Shown piece after piece: positions 21,439 to 32,899 of a stretch of DNA of 64,000 nucleotides (position 1 is its first letter; each line of letters starts with the position of its first letter). Origin of the DNA: Ambrosia x helenae (taxonomy: Eukaryota > Streptophyta > Magnoliopsida > Asterales > Asteraceae). The notes beneath the pieces were generated by a model. It did no database searches and had not been told where the DNA came from. It saw only the letters and a program-made list of their open reading frames with translations. Where the stretch lies: positions 75,566,575 through 75,630,574 of the forward strand of contig CM061227.1 of the NCBI GenBank assembly GCA_030844895.1, read 5' to 3'. The position numbers were made by a program, and so were the translations under genes.

Positions 21439-24400
21439 AGAGTTTCCAGGGGCTTAAACAGCATATGGTATGTTGATAGTGGAGGCTCTATGCACATGAC
21501 TGGATGCAGATACCTGATAAACAACTTTATCAGCCAAAGAGAAGGATCTGTATCCTTTGGGAACAATGCTAAGGGATATGTGCTAGGACATGGCAATGTC
21601 TCCTCTGGCAAAATACAGTTTGACAAGGTCAATCTGGTGGAAAACCTTGAATACAACTTGCTGAGTGTGTCACAAATGTGTGATAAAGGATATTCTTCCT
21701 TTTTCACAAAGACAGCATGCAAGATCATCTCACCAGAAGGCCAGAAGTTGATAGAGAAGATTATTGAAGATCATACTTTGCTGATTGCCAAAAGATGTGG
21801 CAATGTCTATGCAGTGGACATTGAGAAAGACAAAGTATGAACAACACTGCCTGTTTCTTCTCAAGGGCATCAACTTCAGAAACAGATCTCTGGCACAGGA
21901 GACTTGGCCATGTGAACTTTAAAACCATAAATAAAGTCACAAAAATGGGCTTGGTCAGAGGTCTACCTTTGAAAGTATACCAGTGTCAAGAACACTGTGT
22001 ATCCTGTTTAAAGGGAAAACAGCATAAGTCCTCCTATAAGTCTATTGAAGAATAAAAAACAACTGCATGTCTTCAACTACTCCATATGGACTTATTTGGA
22101 CCTATCAAGATTATGAGCCTTGGTAAGAAGAAGTACTGCTTAGTCATCATTGATGACTACTCAAGATTCACATGGGTATTCTTCTTATTCTCCAAGGATG
22201 AGGCTGCTGAAATCATCAAGTTCTTCATTCTACAAGTAGAGAAACAATATTCTCTATCTGTCAAAACCATTAGAAGTGACAATGGGACAGAGTTCAGGAA
22301 CAAAACTCTGGATGAATTCTGTTTGTCTAAAGGGATTATTAGACAATACAGTGTTCCCAGAACTCCTGAACAAAATGGTGTAGTAGAAAGGAAGAACAGA
22401 ACATTGATAGAAGGAGCAAGAACAATGTTAGCTGATTCTGGACTGCCCTTGTACTTTTGGGCAGAAGCAGTTAACACATCATGTTATGTTCAGAATAGAG
22501 TTCTTGTGGTCAAGAGACATTCCAAGACTGCCTATGAAGTTCTTCATGGCATGAAGCCCCTTATCTCCTTTTTCAGGGCTTTTGGGTGTCAATGTTTCAT
22601 CTTGAACATCAAGGAATCTATTTCAAAGTTTGCTGCCAAAGTTGACTCAGGTTACTTTCTTGGTTACTCTTCAACTAGAAAAGCCTACAAGGTTTTTAAT
22701 TCTCACACCAGGATAGTAGAAGAAACATTGAATGTCAAGTTCAATGAGTCAAAACACACTCTTATTCCAGCACATCCTGCTGAACTCTTTGACCTTGACA
22801 ACTTTCACTTTGGGCCTGAAAAGACTGTTACTTCTTCCAAACCTACTTATTATGGTGATCAAAGGTTTGAAGATGAGGATCCTACACCATGGACTCCTCA
22901 AACAGTCATTAAGTCAACTTCAACACCATCAGAAGTTTCACAAACTTCTGATCCAACAAATACTGAAGGCCAAACTCAAACATCTGCTTCAGCACCTGCA
23001 ACTACTGAAGAAGCTAAAACTGCTGAACCAGATATTATAGACCTCAGTAGTTTGTTTGAAGAACAAGAGCCACCTACACCTGTCAGTGGTTTACAACAAC
23101 TGTTTGAACACAGAGATCATCCACTTGATCAAATCATGGGTGATATAGCTTCAGGTGTTCTTACCAGAAACCAGCTCTCCAACTTTTGCCTATTTTCAGC
23201 CTTTATTTCACAGTTGGAACCAAAGAAGTACCAGGAAGCCCTCAAAGACAATAATTGGGTGCAAGCTAGGCAAGATGAACTGCTTCAGTTCAACAAGCAA
23301 CAGGTCTGGGAAATCTGTCCCTTACCTCCAAACAAGCAACCAATTGGCACATGATGGGTTTTCAGGTACAAACAAGATGAAGCTGGTATGATAATCAAGA
23401 ACAAGGCAAGACTGGTAGTTCAAGGGTACTCTCAAGAAGAGGGAATTGACTATGATGAAACCTTTGCTCCAGTTGCAAGGCTTGAGGCCATCAGGTTATT
23501 TCTGGCCTATGCCATTTCCAACAAAATTAAAGTTTATCAAATGGATGTGAAAAGTGCATTTTTGTATGGAAAAATAAAAGAGGAGGTGTATGTCTGTCAG
23601 CCACCTGGGTTTGAGGATCCTTCTCATCCTGAGTGGGTGTACAGACTGGACAAAGCTCTTTATGGGCTCAAACAGGCTCCAAGAGCCTGGTATGATACAC
23701 TCTCCACCTTTTTACTCAAAAATAACTTTACAAGAGGTGCCATTGATAAAACTCTTTTCATTAAACATGTTGGAAATCATGTCTTACTTGTTCAAATTTA
23801 TGTTGATGATATCATTTTTGGTTCAACAAACACAAAACTGTGTGATGATTTTAAGAAACTCATGCAATCAAAATTTGAGATGAGTACCATGGGAGAACTG
23901 CAGTACTTTCTAGGACTGCAGATCAAGCAACAAACAAATGGAACTTTTATACATCAATCAAAATATGTTAAAGAATTATTGAACAAATTTTCTTTAAATG
24001 ACTGTAAATCATGTTCCACTCCCATGACACCAATCACACAAGTTGAACCTGATGATCAAGGAAAACAGGTTGATCAAACCATGTACAGATGCATGATAGG
24101 TTCCCTTTTATACTTAACTGCTTCTAGACCAGATATTATGTTTTCAACATGTGTCTGTGCTAGATATCAATCAGCACCAAGGGAATCACACCTTATAGCA
24201 GTCAAAAGAATTTTCAGATATCTGAAAGGAACTCCAACACTTGGAATTTGGTATCCTGCTTCAAGCAATACCAAGTTATCAGCTTTTTCAGATAGTGACT
24301 ATGCAGGGTGTAAGATGACAAGAAAGTCAACATCTGGTGGTTGTCAATTCCTGGGTAACTGTCTAGTGTCATGGCAATCAAAGAAGCAAACATCTGTTGC

Positions 24401-24740
24401 AACTTCAACTGCTGAAGCTGAATACATTGCAGCTGCAAGTTGTACATCACAGATACAATGGCTCCAATATCAACTTCTTGATTATGGAATCAAAGAGACC
24501 AAGACACCTTTGTTTGTAGACAGCAAATCTGCCATTAGCATCATTCAAAATCCGGTACAGTTCTCGAAAACCAAACATATTGAGATCAGGTACCATTTCA
24601 TAAAAGATTGCTATGAAAAAGGCAAGATTGAGGTGAAGCATGTAGCAACAGCTAATCAAATAGCTGACATCTTCACAAAACCCCTTGACACATCAACATT
24701 TCAGAAGTTAGTATCCATGCTTGGGATGCTAAATTTGTAA
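21439..24740 (+). pseudogene. Broken pol of S1: protease, integrase, RT, RNase H
   Basis: Order from the amino end: aspartic protease (WYVDSGGS near 21470), zinc-binding integrase part (LWHRRLGH to CVSCLKGKQ, 21887-22020), integrase core (HMDLFGP 22082, SDNGTEF 22276, and the Glu in QNGVVERK 22370), RT (YVDDIIFG at 23799), RNase H (SDSDYAG 24290, TAEAEYIA 24412). Lesions: frameshift about 21836, stop TAA 22053-22055, stop TGA 23352-23354. The RT/RNase H part (23355-24740) is one open frame. Pol would copy and integrate the element; this copy would need help from an intact relative. Confidence 0.92.
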
Positions 24741-25262
24741 GTGTTTATTTTATTATTCTGCAATTTTTCATTTTTCACTTACAAAACAGACAAAAAGTCT
24801 GAAACAAAACTTCTGAAAAGAGAGAAACTACTGATGAACAAACATCAGTATGGGGATAATTTTCTGAAAAGTGTGTAACTTCTAATAAAATAACCTTCAG
24901 AAGTTATGAATAAAAGTATTTATAAAAACATTTCTCATCAGCTGTTAAAACTACTGAAGAGGAAATGGGAACTACTGATGAAGTAATCCTTCATCAGCAG
25001 TTTAAGTCAAAAGGGCAAATCTGACTTTTCCCATCATCAGAGGTTTGACCTAATCAGTTTAAAGCCTCTGATAAAAAGATTTTTAACCTAAGGCGGTTTA
25101 AAAACTTCTAATAAAGAAGATTCAAGCGGTTAAAACTTCTGATAAATACCTTTTTCTCCACACTTATCCTTTCAAACTCAAAATATCCCTCCTTCTCTCT
25201 CTCAAAAACTCTCTCAATAACCTAAACCTGCAAATCAACTGTTCGATCAAAACCCAAACCAC
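24741..25262 (+). other. S1 spacer between pol and the third ORF, rich in AACTNCTGA words
   Basis: Non-coding. It has at least seven AACTNCTGA or TCAGNAGTT words within about 340 bases (24808-25142), the densest cluster in S1, then a CT-rich stretch (25185-25215) before the ATG at 25263. Confidence 0.7.
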
Positions 25263-28200
25263 ATGGCTCCAGTTCTAAAGCAGGGACACAATCAAAGGGC
25301 CTTTCTTGAAAACAAGAAGGCTGGTCCCAATACGATGAGATCATTGATCTTGTCGTAAAATCCCAATATTTTACTGCTCTCACAATAAACCCACCAATTC
25401 ACACTGAAACTCAGAATGAGTTCTGGGTAAATGCTGAGACGGTGACAACGGATGATGAAGTCATTTCCCTCAACTCAAGAATAAAAGGGAAACCACTGAC
25501 CATCACACCGGCCACACTGGCAACAAGACTGGGTCTGGATGATGTAACTGCCCCTGACCATGTTGCTAATTCTGATATTCACCTAACCATGACTGAGTGT
25601 GGTTATCAAGGTACTCTCTCCCATGCTACTATCTTCAAAAAATATTTTGAACCAAAATACAAGCTTTTGTTTCATTATATTATTATGTGTTTGAGTCCTA
25701 AAACAGGGTCTTATGACCAGATGCCCTCCACTTTTCAACCAATATTTCATTCCATTGTGAATGAAACTAAATTCAGGGCATCAAAACTATTTTTCAATGA
25801 GTTGGTGTTACATCATAATAATACCAAGAAAAAGTTTTTGTTGTACCCAAGGTTCATTATGCAATGCATAATAGGGGAACTGGGTAATGAGGTGCTTGTG
25901 GGAAAAATTTCAACTTTAAATCCTTTAACATCACAAGCATACTCAAGGCATAACAAACCGGCTGCCTGGCCAGAAGATGATCAGGGAGAACAACAACAAG
26001 TCCCCCTGAAGCCCACATCTTCCAAACTCACACCACCAAAAGCCAAAAAGCCCAAGCCAACAAAGACAACAATCCACCAACCCAAAAGAAAAGCTGTTCA
26101 GGAGGTTGAGATGCCTGAACATGCTCATGAGCATTCTGCTCTTCAAATTGGTGAGACTGAAACACCCTCTCAGTCTCATCCATCTCAAACCCCACCAAGA
26201 GCACCAATAACCATTTTATTCAAAAGAAAAAGACTTAGAAAAACTATTGAAACACACTCTTCTTTTGAAACTGCTGAACAACAAATTTCACCTATTGCCC
26301 AAACTACTGAACCAACCCCACAAATTTCTGAACAAGAGGCAATAGAAATTGCCAAACTTCTCTCTGGGCTAAAAGAGAAGGTCCCATCTGATTATGTCAG
26401 TCCCCTACAACCACAACAAACAGGGGACATAACCACAACATCAGACATGGATGTGGACATCTCTAGCCCTATCCCAAGAGATGAGGGTGGACCAGAGTCT
26501 TTAAGCCCAATTTTAGAGACTCTTGGGGCATCTGAGGCTGCTACTACTCTGTTACCACCCAGTGGTGGATCTGAGGATAGAAGTAACATAGCTAAGACCT
26601 CAGATGTGGCAACTACTGATGAAGGCTTAATGCCTGAAGTAGGAAATCCTCAGAACCAAGAACAAGAGGTTCATGAGAGAACTGAGTTGGGCTCAGCTCA
26701 TGATTTAACTGAGACAGTCCTCATTGAGGGCAACATCAGGGATTCAGATGATTCCATTAATTTGGATGATGTTTCAAAAACACAAACTACTGAATTGACG
26801 ACACATTATGAAGGTCCTGTTTCAGGGGTATCCAGGCTCAAGAAGCCAGTCACCCCTGCACAGGTTAAAGCCCACTCAATCCCTAAAACCCCTAGAGTGG
26901 CATCCTCTGTACAACATGAGGATCTCCCAAAAACACCCCCTTCACAACAAATGCCTACCCAATTCCCTGGGCAAACAAGCATAGACCTGAACCAGCTATG
27001 CAGCCCAGAGGGTCCCCTGTACCACATGATGAATACTCTCGTCAGAAATCACTTCCAATCATACACAGCTAACTTGGAGCTGTCTATCAAGAATCAATTT
27101 GGAGTGATCAAGACCAAGATGAATGATCTGTCCAACAAAATAGACTTCAACAGCAAACAGATTGCTCATCTTCAAGGACAATTCTCCCAACCCTCAACTT
27201 CAAAAGTTACAATTGATGAATCCAAAAAGGGGGAGAAGATCAGGGAACCTAAGGAGTCATTCCAAGCCAGGATAAGGGCAAGAGTGGCCATCCTTGAAAG
27301 AGATCAAAAAGATCAGGCTAGGAAAGAAAAACTGGCCAAACAGTTTGGTGTCTCAATAGAAGAGATTGAAGCAGCAGAAAAAGAAGATGAGACCCAAACA
27401 TCTGAAGAATCCCTAAGGCACAATGAAGAAACTTCTGATGGCAAAAGTTCTGATGAAGAATCAGAAAGTACTGAAGACAATCCTTCAGTAGTTGACAAAC
27501 CATCAGCAGTTGTCAACCCATCAGAGGTTAACACTTCCAAACCTCAAACAGCTGAACCTTCCAGAACCACTGCTCCCATTCAACCAACATCTGATCCCAT
27601 CAGGCCTACAACTGTTACAACAATGACTGCACTAAACCCTTCTCCTATCTCTCAATCAGCTGAATTATTAGAGAAGAGCTTAGTTGCAGCCAACAAGAAG
27701 GCCAGAGAAGATCTGATTTGGAAAACTCTGGAAGAAAGGGATGATCTAGATTTAAGCCATGAAGAAAAACTTCAGGCTTATGAAGCTGAACTACAAAGGC
27801 AGGCTAGCCTTGATGAGATTGCTGAACAAGATAAAAGACAACAACTGGTGTCTTACATTACCAAGAACAGCAAGACTAAAGCCTATACACTCAAAGGACT
27901 CTCCATGCAAGAGCTGACAAGAAGAGCACAACTGCTTGCAGACAAAATGGCCACAAGCAAAGAAGGAAAGGCCAAGAGAGCCCAAATAATAGAAGAGTTA
28001 GTAGCAGAGGGCTATGGTTCAAAAGCCTCAGTATCCAGATGGAAAGAAGAAAGACTAATGGATACTTACAAGAAATACTTGGCTGCCAAGGCTGCAAATC
28101 CAGAGAAGTTTCAAACTACTGATCCTTCAAGATCAGTAGTTAGAACTTCTGGTGTATCTACTAAAAGACCTGCTACTCAGAGAAAGAAGGCAGAGGACAA

Positions 28201-28765
28201 TGTCAAAACTGACTTCAAAATGGTACTACTTGAAGGAAGTTCAATAGTCCATTCAGATTTTGACATTGAGGAGAAACCTCTGTTAACACAATTCAGGGAT
28301 CCTTCCACTTTTGCCTACCAAATACAAAAGACCATCAAAGAAAAGCTGCATACCAGAGTAGTGACTGAACACCATCTCCCAACTGTTCAGATGCCTGATA
28401 TGCAACAACAACAAGGAAGAGAATCCCACCTGAGGCTATCTGAAACTGAAAACATCCAGCACTCAGGACCATCAACCCAAGGGACAAGTCTGGTTCCCTA
28501 TTCTTCTGACTTTAACAAGTCAAAGATACCTATCATCAGATGGTCACTTACTGATAACAACTCAGTATTGTTGACAAGAAGAGACCTCTCAAGCAGGGCT
28601 TACAAAAAGATCAGTGATCTGAAGAAACTGTCAACACAAGACCTGCTCACAATTCAACATCTAGAACCTCAGAGAGGATCTCTATCTGATGGTCAGTTAA
28701 ACCAGCTCAAGAACACCATGTACAAAGAGATATGGAAGATTGTTCAAGACAGAAGAAAAACATAA
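25263..28765 (+). pseudogene. Third ORF of S1, large acidic protein (SIRE 'env-like' position)
   Basis: The likely start is the ATG at 25263 (MAPVLKQGHNQRAF). A one-base shift near 25328 breaks it, after which 1,107 residues are open to 28765. The first 170 residues look folded and include KKKFLLYPRF, shared in position and pattern with the third ORFs of S2 and S3. Then comes a long Pro/Thr/Ser/Glu-rich disordered region, then Glu/Lys/Gln-rich helical stretches (about residues 620-900). I see no signal peptide or membrane segment, so an envelope role is not supported. It follows pol without overlap and ends 41 bases before the LTR. The function is unknown. Confidence 0.75.
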
Positions 28766-28795
28766 GGAATTAGTAAGGTTTTGGCTTCATCAATC

Positions 28796-28805
28796 CAGGG
28801 GGAGA
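28796..28805 (+). promoter_or_regulatory. Polypurine tract of S1
   Basis: CAGGGGGAGA directly precedes the 3' LTR, which starts at 28807. Similar strings occur in each LTR (CAAGGGGGAGTAA) and in the third ORF near 27230. Confidence 0.85.
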
Positions 28806-28806
28806 T

Positions 28807-29527
28807 TGTTAGGACAAAGAGGATTGGTGAAACCACTTTTGGAAACCTTAGTCTAATTCACTTCTGTCATTTTGGCTAAGTATAGAAGTACTGAAAAGAA
28901 AACAAAGAACTGCTGAAGAGAAGATATGAGAAGTGCTGAAGAAGAAACTTCATCAGAAGTTCTGAAGTCCAAACCAGACAAGTTCACTTCAGAAGTACTG
29001 AAGACAAACTTCTCTTCAGTAGTTTGTCATTCATCAGCACTTAGCATCAGATATTTTCCACCGCCTTTTTGCATCAGTAGTTTATTGTTTATTATTACTT
29101 TTAGCTGTATTTGTTAGTTTCAATGTTGCAACTTGTGCAACTTGTTTCTGTTGTTTCTGTACTTGCTTTTTGGCAAGATACATGTATGTAAACGTCTATA
29201 AATAGGAGGCTTCAACCTCCTGTTTTAGACATTGATTTTAGTAGAAAAATCCTTCAAACACTTTCACTGTTCTATTCCATTTCTGTATTTATTGTGAATT
29301 TGTCTAAGTATCTAATTCTCATTTACTGCTTAGATTCATAATAAATACTTGTCATTTATTAGTTTCAATCATCAAGGGGGAGTAATAACTCTTCCTTAGT
29401 ATAAAAAGTGTTGCTTTAACTTATACATTCCGCTGTGCTTATAATCTGATTTACAAGGGCTTGCTAAACACTTAAGTGTCAAGATAGCAAGTTCTTACTT
29501 AGCAAAAAGAGCAAACTGATCCCAACA
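28807..29527 (+). repeat. 3' LTR of S1
   Basis: It is 721 bp and differs from the 5' LTR at about four positions by eye (for example one base in the 18171-18190 palindrome). The TATA box is at 29197-29204. Confidence 0.95.
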
Positions 29528-30502
29528 ATTTTGTCCGATCCCACAGTATGCCATCAGATCTTGCATCATGTTATTCCTCCAGGTGAGTTGGATCTTACCC
29601 GGAGCAAAGGAGAAGAGTATGCTGCTGTTGGGGCGGGTGTGTCCATCGTTTGAACCATGAGCTTTGTCTCAGAGCTTGTCCAGAATCATTACAAGAAGGT
29701 TGCTTTGGAGCGGAAGTTAAAGGACAAGATTGGGGAGTATCGTACAGAGGTGGAAAGGTTAAGCTTCAAATTGGCTAAACGTAAAAAAGGGGACCGTTCA
29801 AGTGTTAAGAAAGGGAGAGAGGCAATCCGGACTATGGGTGAGATGAAAGTGACGCACGAGAAGGAGTTGGGAGCCGTTCGTGCAGAATTGTTAGATCGAG
29901 AGAAGGAGATGAAAGACTTGAAGGAAAAGTTTCGTTTATCGGAAGAACAGAACCTTACTCTAACTCGTTCCGTCTCTGGTTTGGAGGTATGTTTGCCATA
30001 TTACTTCTTACTTGTCGCGTTTTTCTAATTATCTTTGCATTTTTAGGAACGGCTTGATAAGGCCGCTAAAGAGAAAAGGGCGTGGGATGTGTGCAAAACA
30101 AATTACGACAAGGCTCTGGAGGCCGGTGAGAAGGTGATGGAGCAGCTTCAAGCGGATGCCGAAAGAGACTGGAACCACCTTATTACGTCTGTCATTCCTG
30201 CCGTTTCTTACAAACTTATGAAGTCCGTCAAGTTTCTCCAGCCGTTGGGAGAAATGGAGTCCCTCCTCTATAACAACGGTTTTCATGATGGGGTGGTAGC
30301 TGGTTTTAAAGCAAAGGAGGACGGTCTGCTGATCGAAGATGTGGATGGTTACAACTTGAAAGCTAACGAGGAGTATGAGGCTGGAGCTAAAGCCTGGGAT
30401 GCTACCTCTTACAACTTTCTAGAGAAGTTTAAGGGTATCGCGGGCAAGTCCATTAAGGGGGTTGAGGAGCTCCTTCCTTCGGATGTGTCGCCTTCCAGTT
30501 AG
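29528..30502 (+). pseudogene. Antisense gene of element G, 3' part
   Basis: The gene cut by S1 at 17971 resumes here. In-frame text DPTVCHQILHHV runs to a stop at about 29650, then a frame opens at 29657 (MSFVSELVQNHYKK). A 60-base intron is well supported: donor GAG|GTATGT at 29987, acceptor ATTTTTAG at 30046, both at codon boundaries with the frame continuing. The exon before it is a long charged heptad-like coiled coil; the last exon (30047-30502) is mixed alpha-like and ends in LLPSDVSPSS. The proteins of this family are common in plant transposon annotations and have no established activity. It ends about 400 bases from the 3' end of element G pol on the other strand. Confidence 0.72.
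29987..30046 (+). other. Intron of the antisense gene
   Basis: GTATGT start, T-rich body and TTTTTAG end; removal joins two codons exactly. At 60 bases it is at the short limit for plants. Confidence 0.7.
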
Positions 30503-30900
30503 CTTCTCATTTTCACATTTTCGATATGGTTGTAAATTCTAAACTTGTTTATGGTTTTTGGGCCGGTAGGCCGTTTCTGTTAAGACAATTGTATGAATAT
30601 TTGTTATGATATTGTCGTCGTCCTATAACCGATCGGTAGGTACCTTTCGTCGAGTTTTGATTGTGTTTAATTTTGATTGATGTATGGCTATTCTAAGGGG
30701 CCGGGCCCTTTTATCGAGCTGTGCACTCGATTAGCTATATTCGAAGGGGCTGAGCCTTTATGTTAGTAGGCTATTTTGAGGTGCCCAACCTATTATGAAG
30801 ATTATCATGACAAAAGATTTCCCCTTTTTTTTCATTACAATAGTTGTCACTAAGGACCATTACAAGGGCATATTATTGAAGCCGGCCCGGTGGTGCAGGT
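30503..30900. other. Convergent 3' region between the antisense gene and element G pol
   Basis: Non-coding and bounded by the ends of two opposed genes. It contains degenerate repeats of GGGCCGG/GGCCC type (30560-30800, for example GGGGCCGGGCCC at about 30700) that could fold as hairpins. Confidence 0.55.
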
Positions 30901-31718
30901 TTAGACATAGTATTTTATAAGCTGAGCTAAGTTCCAGTGCCTTGGAACCACCTTTCCATCGATGGTAGCTATCTTGCAGGAGCCCTTCTCGTGGACCTCG
31001 ATGACCGTGTACGGTCCTTCCCAATTAGGTCAGAGCTTGCCGGTGCCTTCTTGCCGGCTTGCTTCATTACTCCTTAATACTAGGTCCCCGGGCTGTAATG
31101 TCACTTCCCTGACCCTTGCATCATAATACTTCTTCATCTGTTGCTTGTATCGGGCTTCTTGTACGGCTGCATTCATACGGTATTCCTCCAAGTTGTCTAG
31201 ATTGACTTTCAACGCTTCTTCATCTTCCTGTTCTTGCATGTTGAGCACCCTCTTAGTGGGCAGGGCTACTTCTGCCGGGATAACCGCTTCCGATCCAAAG
31301 ACCAGGCTGAACGGTGTCTGGCCCGTGCTTGTTTTTTCGTAGTTCGTAACGCCCACAATACACTTGGGAGTTCAGACAACCAGTTCTTCCCTCATTTCGC
31401 CAATCTGGTTTTCAAACCCGTGAGAATGCTCCGGTTCATTCGTTCCACCTGTCCGTTTCGCCTGAGGATGTGTTACCGATGCGAACACTTGTTGAATCCT
31501 TAAACTTTTGCGCCATGCACTGAACTTCCGGTCTGCGAATTAGGTGCCATTATCGGTGATCAACTTTCCCGGTAAGCCGAATCGGCATATCAGATTCTCC
31601 CATACAAAATTCGTTATCTAGGTCCCCGTGATGTTCCCAACGGCTTGGCCTCCACCCACTTGGTAAAATAGTCGACTGATACCAACAGATATTTCGCTCC
31701 CCCTTTTGCTATGGGAAC
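30901..31718 (-). pseudogene. Element G integrase, C-terminal part
   Basis: On the minus strand, the part next to S2 encodes the integrase core start (GGAKYLLVSVDYFTKW, about 31700-31640). It is followed by degenerate core sequence, then TGQTPFSLVFGSEAV (about 31310) and the C-terminal domain (LQPGDLVLR, then NWEGPYTVIEV). A TGA at about 31036 separates GTGKL from the rest. The frame ends at TAA 30901-30903. The reading continues beyond S2 at 51335, so S2 cut it in the catalytic core. Frameshifts lie between 31360 and 31640. Confidence 0.85.
31714..31718 (+). repeat. Target duplication GGAAC, left of S2
   Basis: GGAAC directly precedes the S2 LTR and an identical GGAAC follows it at 51330-51334. 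The integrase reading of element G is continuous when one copy is ignored, confirming a standard 5-bp insertion. Confidence 0.93.
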
Positions 31719-32255
31719 TGTAGATGCATTATTATGCGACTAATGCTTTGGATTACAATAAACATGTGTTAGCGGTGATTGTCGAACGGGCGAAGGAGGA
31801 AAGATGTGGGCGAATGAAGAATTAAGAAGGTGCGAAGGAGTGAAAAAGTACGAAGGAGAGACTAAGGGGCGAATGTAGTTTTAATTGTTATGTAATGCTT
31901 GGTTCGCACGATGTATTTGGGCGAACCTGCACATTCGACCATGTAATATGGGCGAATGTGCAGGCCTATAAATAGGTTAAGCAATTTTTGAAAGTTAGTT
32001 GTTGGTCATTTTATTCCCTCCTGTTTTGTGTCTCTCCCTAGTGTTTGTGTCAACTTATTTTCACGTTATATCTGATTGTAAACATTATTAAAAAGTGTAA
32101 TTTGAGTTGTTTATGAATGAGAAAAACCTTTGAAAGATGATTTCTGTGTTTCGATTGTTTGATTATCATTATTGTGATTGATTCAGGGATTCCGCACCTG
32201 AATCAAACTTGTTTGATCAATCTCTTTGTAGATTTGACGATCCAAAGCGCATACA
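31719..32255 (+). repeat. 5' LTR of S2
   Basis: It runs TGTAGATGCA to AAGCGCATACA, 537 bp, with six GG(G/T)CGAA-type words and a TATA box at 31977-31984 (TATAAATA). Confidence 0.95.
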
Positions 32256-32258
32256 AAG

Positions 32259-32270
32259 TGGTATTAGAGC
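32259..32270 (+). promoter_or_regulatory. Primer binding site of S2
   Basis: TGGTATTAGAGC, one base different from the tRNA-Met type TGGTATCAGAGC in S1, lies three bases after the LTR. Confidence 0.85.
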
Positions 32271-32899
32271 CATTATGGATCAAACAACCACAATTTGATA
32301 ATTTTACAGCAGATTTGGACCCTATTTTGATAAAAAAAACTTTATGTTTTCATTGATAAAACTGAATTGGTGATAAATTGATTGATTAGAGCTTGTTTTC
32401 ATGGATAAAATGCATAATTCTCTTTGATAAACTTGTTCCAAATCAAATCCGAATCAAACCCTGATTAAAATCATCAAATTCTTTCAACTTTTGAAAAATT
32501 TGATCAAAATCAACTGATTTTCAAAGAATAACCGTTTTTGAAAGTGCAGGGTCGAACCTAGGGAGAAATGGGCGAACGTGTGTGTTAAACGGTCAAACCA
32601 AAGGATTTTTGGTCGAAGGTGGTGTTTTAAGTGGTCGAACCTAGAGTTTGTTAGTGTATTGGTGTTCATTCGACCATACGTGTTTCATTCGACCATTCGA
32701 ACGGCCGAAGGAGAAATTCATACGGTCGAAAGAGAGTCAAACGGTCGAAAGAGATTTGTGTTTGTTATATCTTTCATTCGTATCTTTGAAAACGGTCGAA
32801 GGAGAACATTTTCTCTCATTCGACCACTCGATTCATACGAAGGAGAAAACTGTTTTAAACTTTTCTAATCTTTTCGTGTTTAAACATTTTCAGATCAAG
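32271..32899 (+). other. S2 5' leader, rich in GG(G/T)CGAA words
   Basis: Between the PBS and the gag ATG at 32900. At least ten GGTCGAA/GGGCGAA words or complements lie in 32548-32840, several as inverted neighbours (for example ATTCGACC near CGGTCGAA). The first half (32271-32540) shows nothing notable. Confidence 0.7.

Larger units (their letters stand above)
17972..29527 (+). mobile_element. SIRE-like Ty1/copia retrotransposon S1 (11.6 kb)
   Basis: A complete element with two 721-bp LTRs, tRNA-Met PBS, gag, pol in the copia order (protease, integrase, RT, RNase H), a third ORF after pol, and a PPT. The third ORF and two-knuckle gag indicate the SIRE (Maximus) lineage. The LTRs differ at about four positions (99.4% identity), so the insertion is recent. 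Gag and pol carry many frameshifts and stops, yet the third ORF is nearly open. It interrupts the antisense gene of element G. The word AACTNCTGA or its complement occurs about 37 times across the element. Confidence 0.93.

Noticed and set aside
25263..28765. Envelope glycoprotein identity for the third ORF
   Set aside because: No signal peptide, membrane helix or glycoprotein-like cysteine pattern is visible; only the genomic position suggests envelope.
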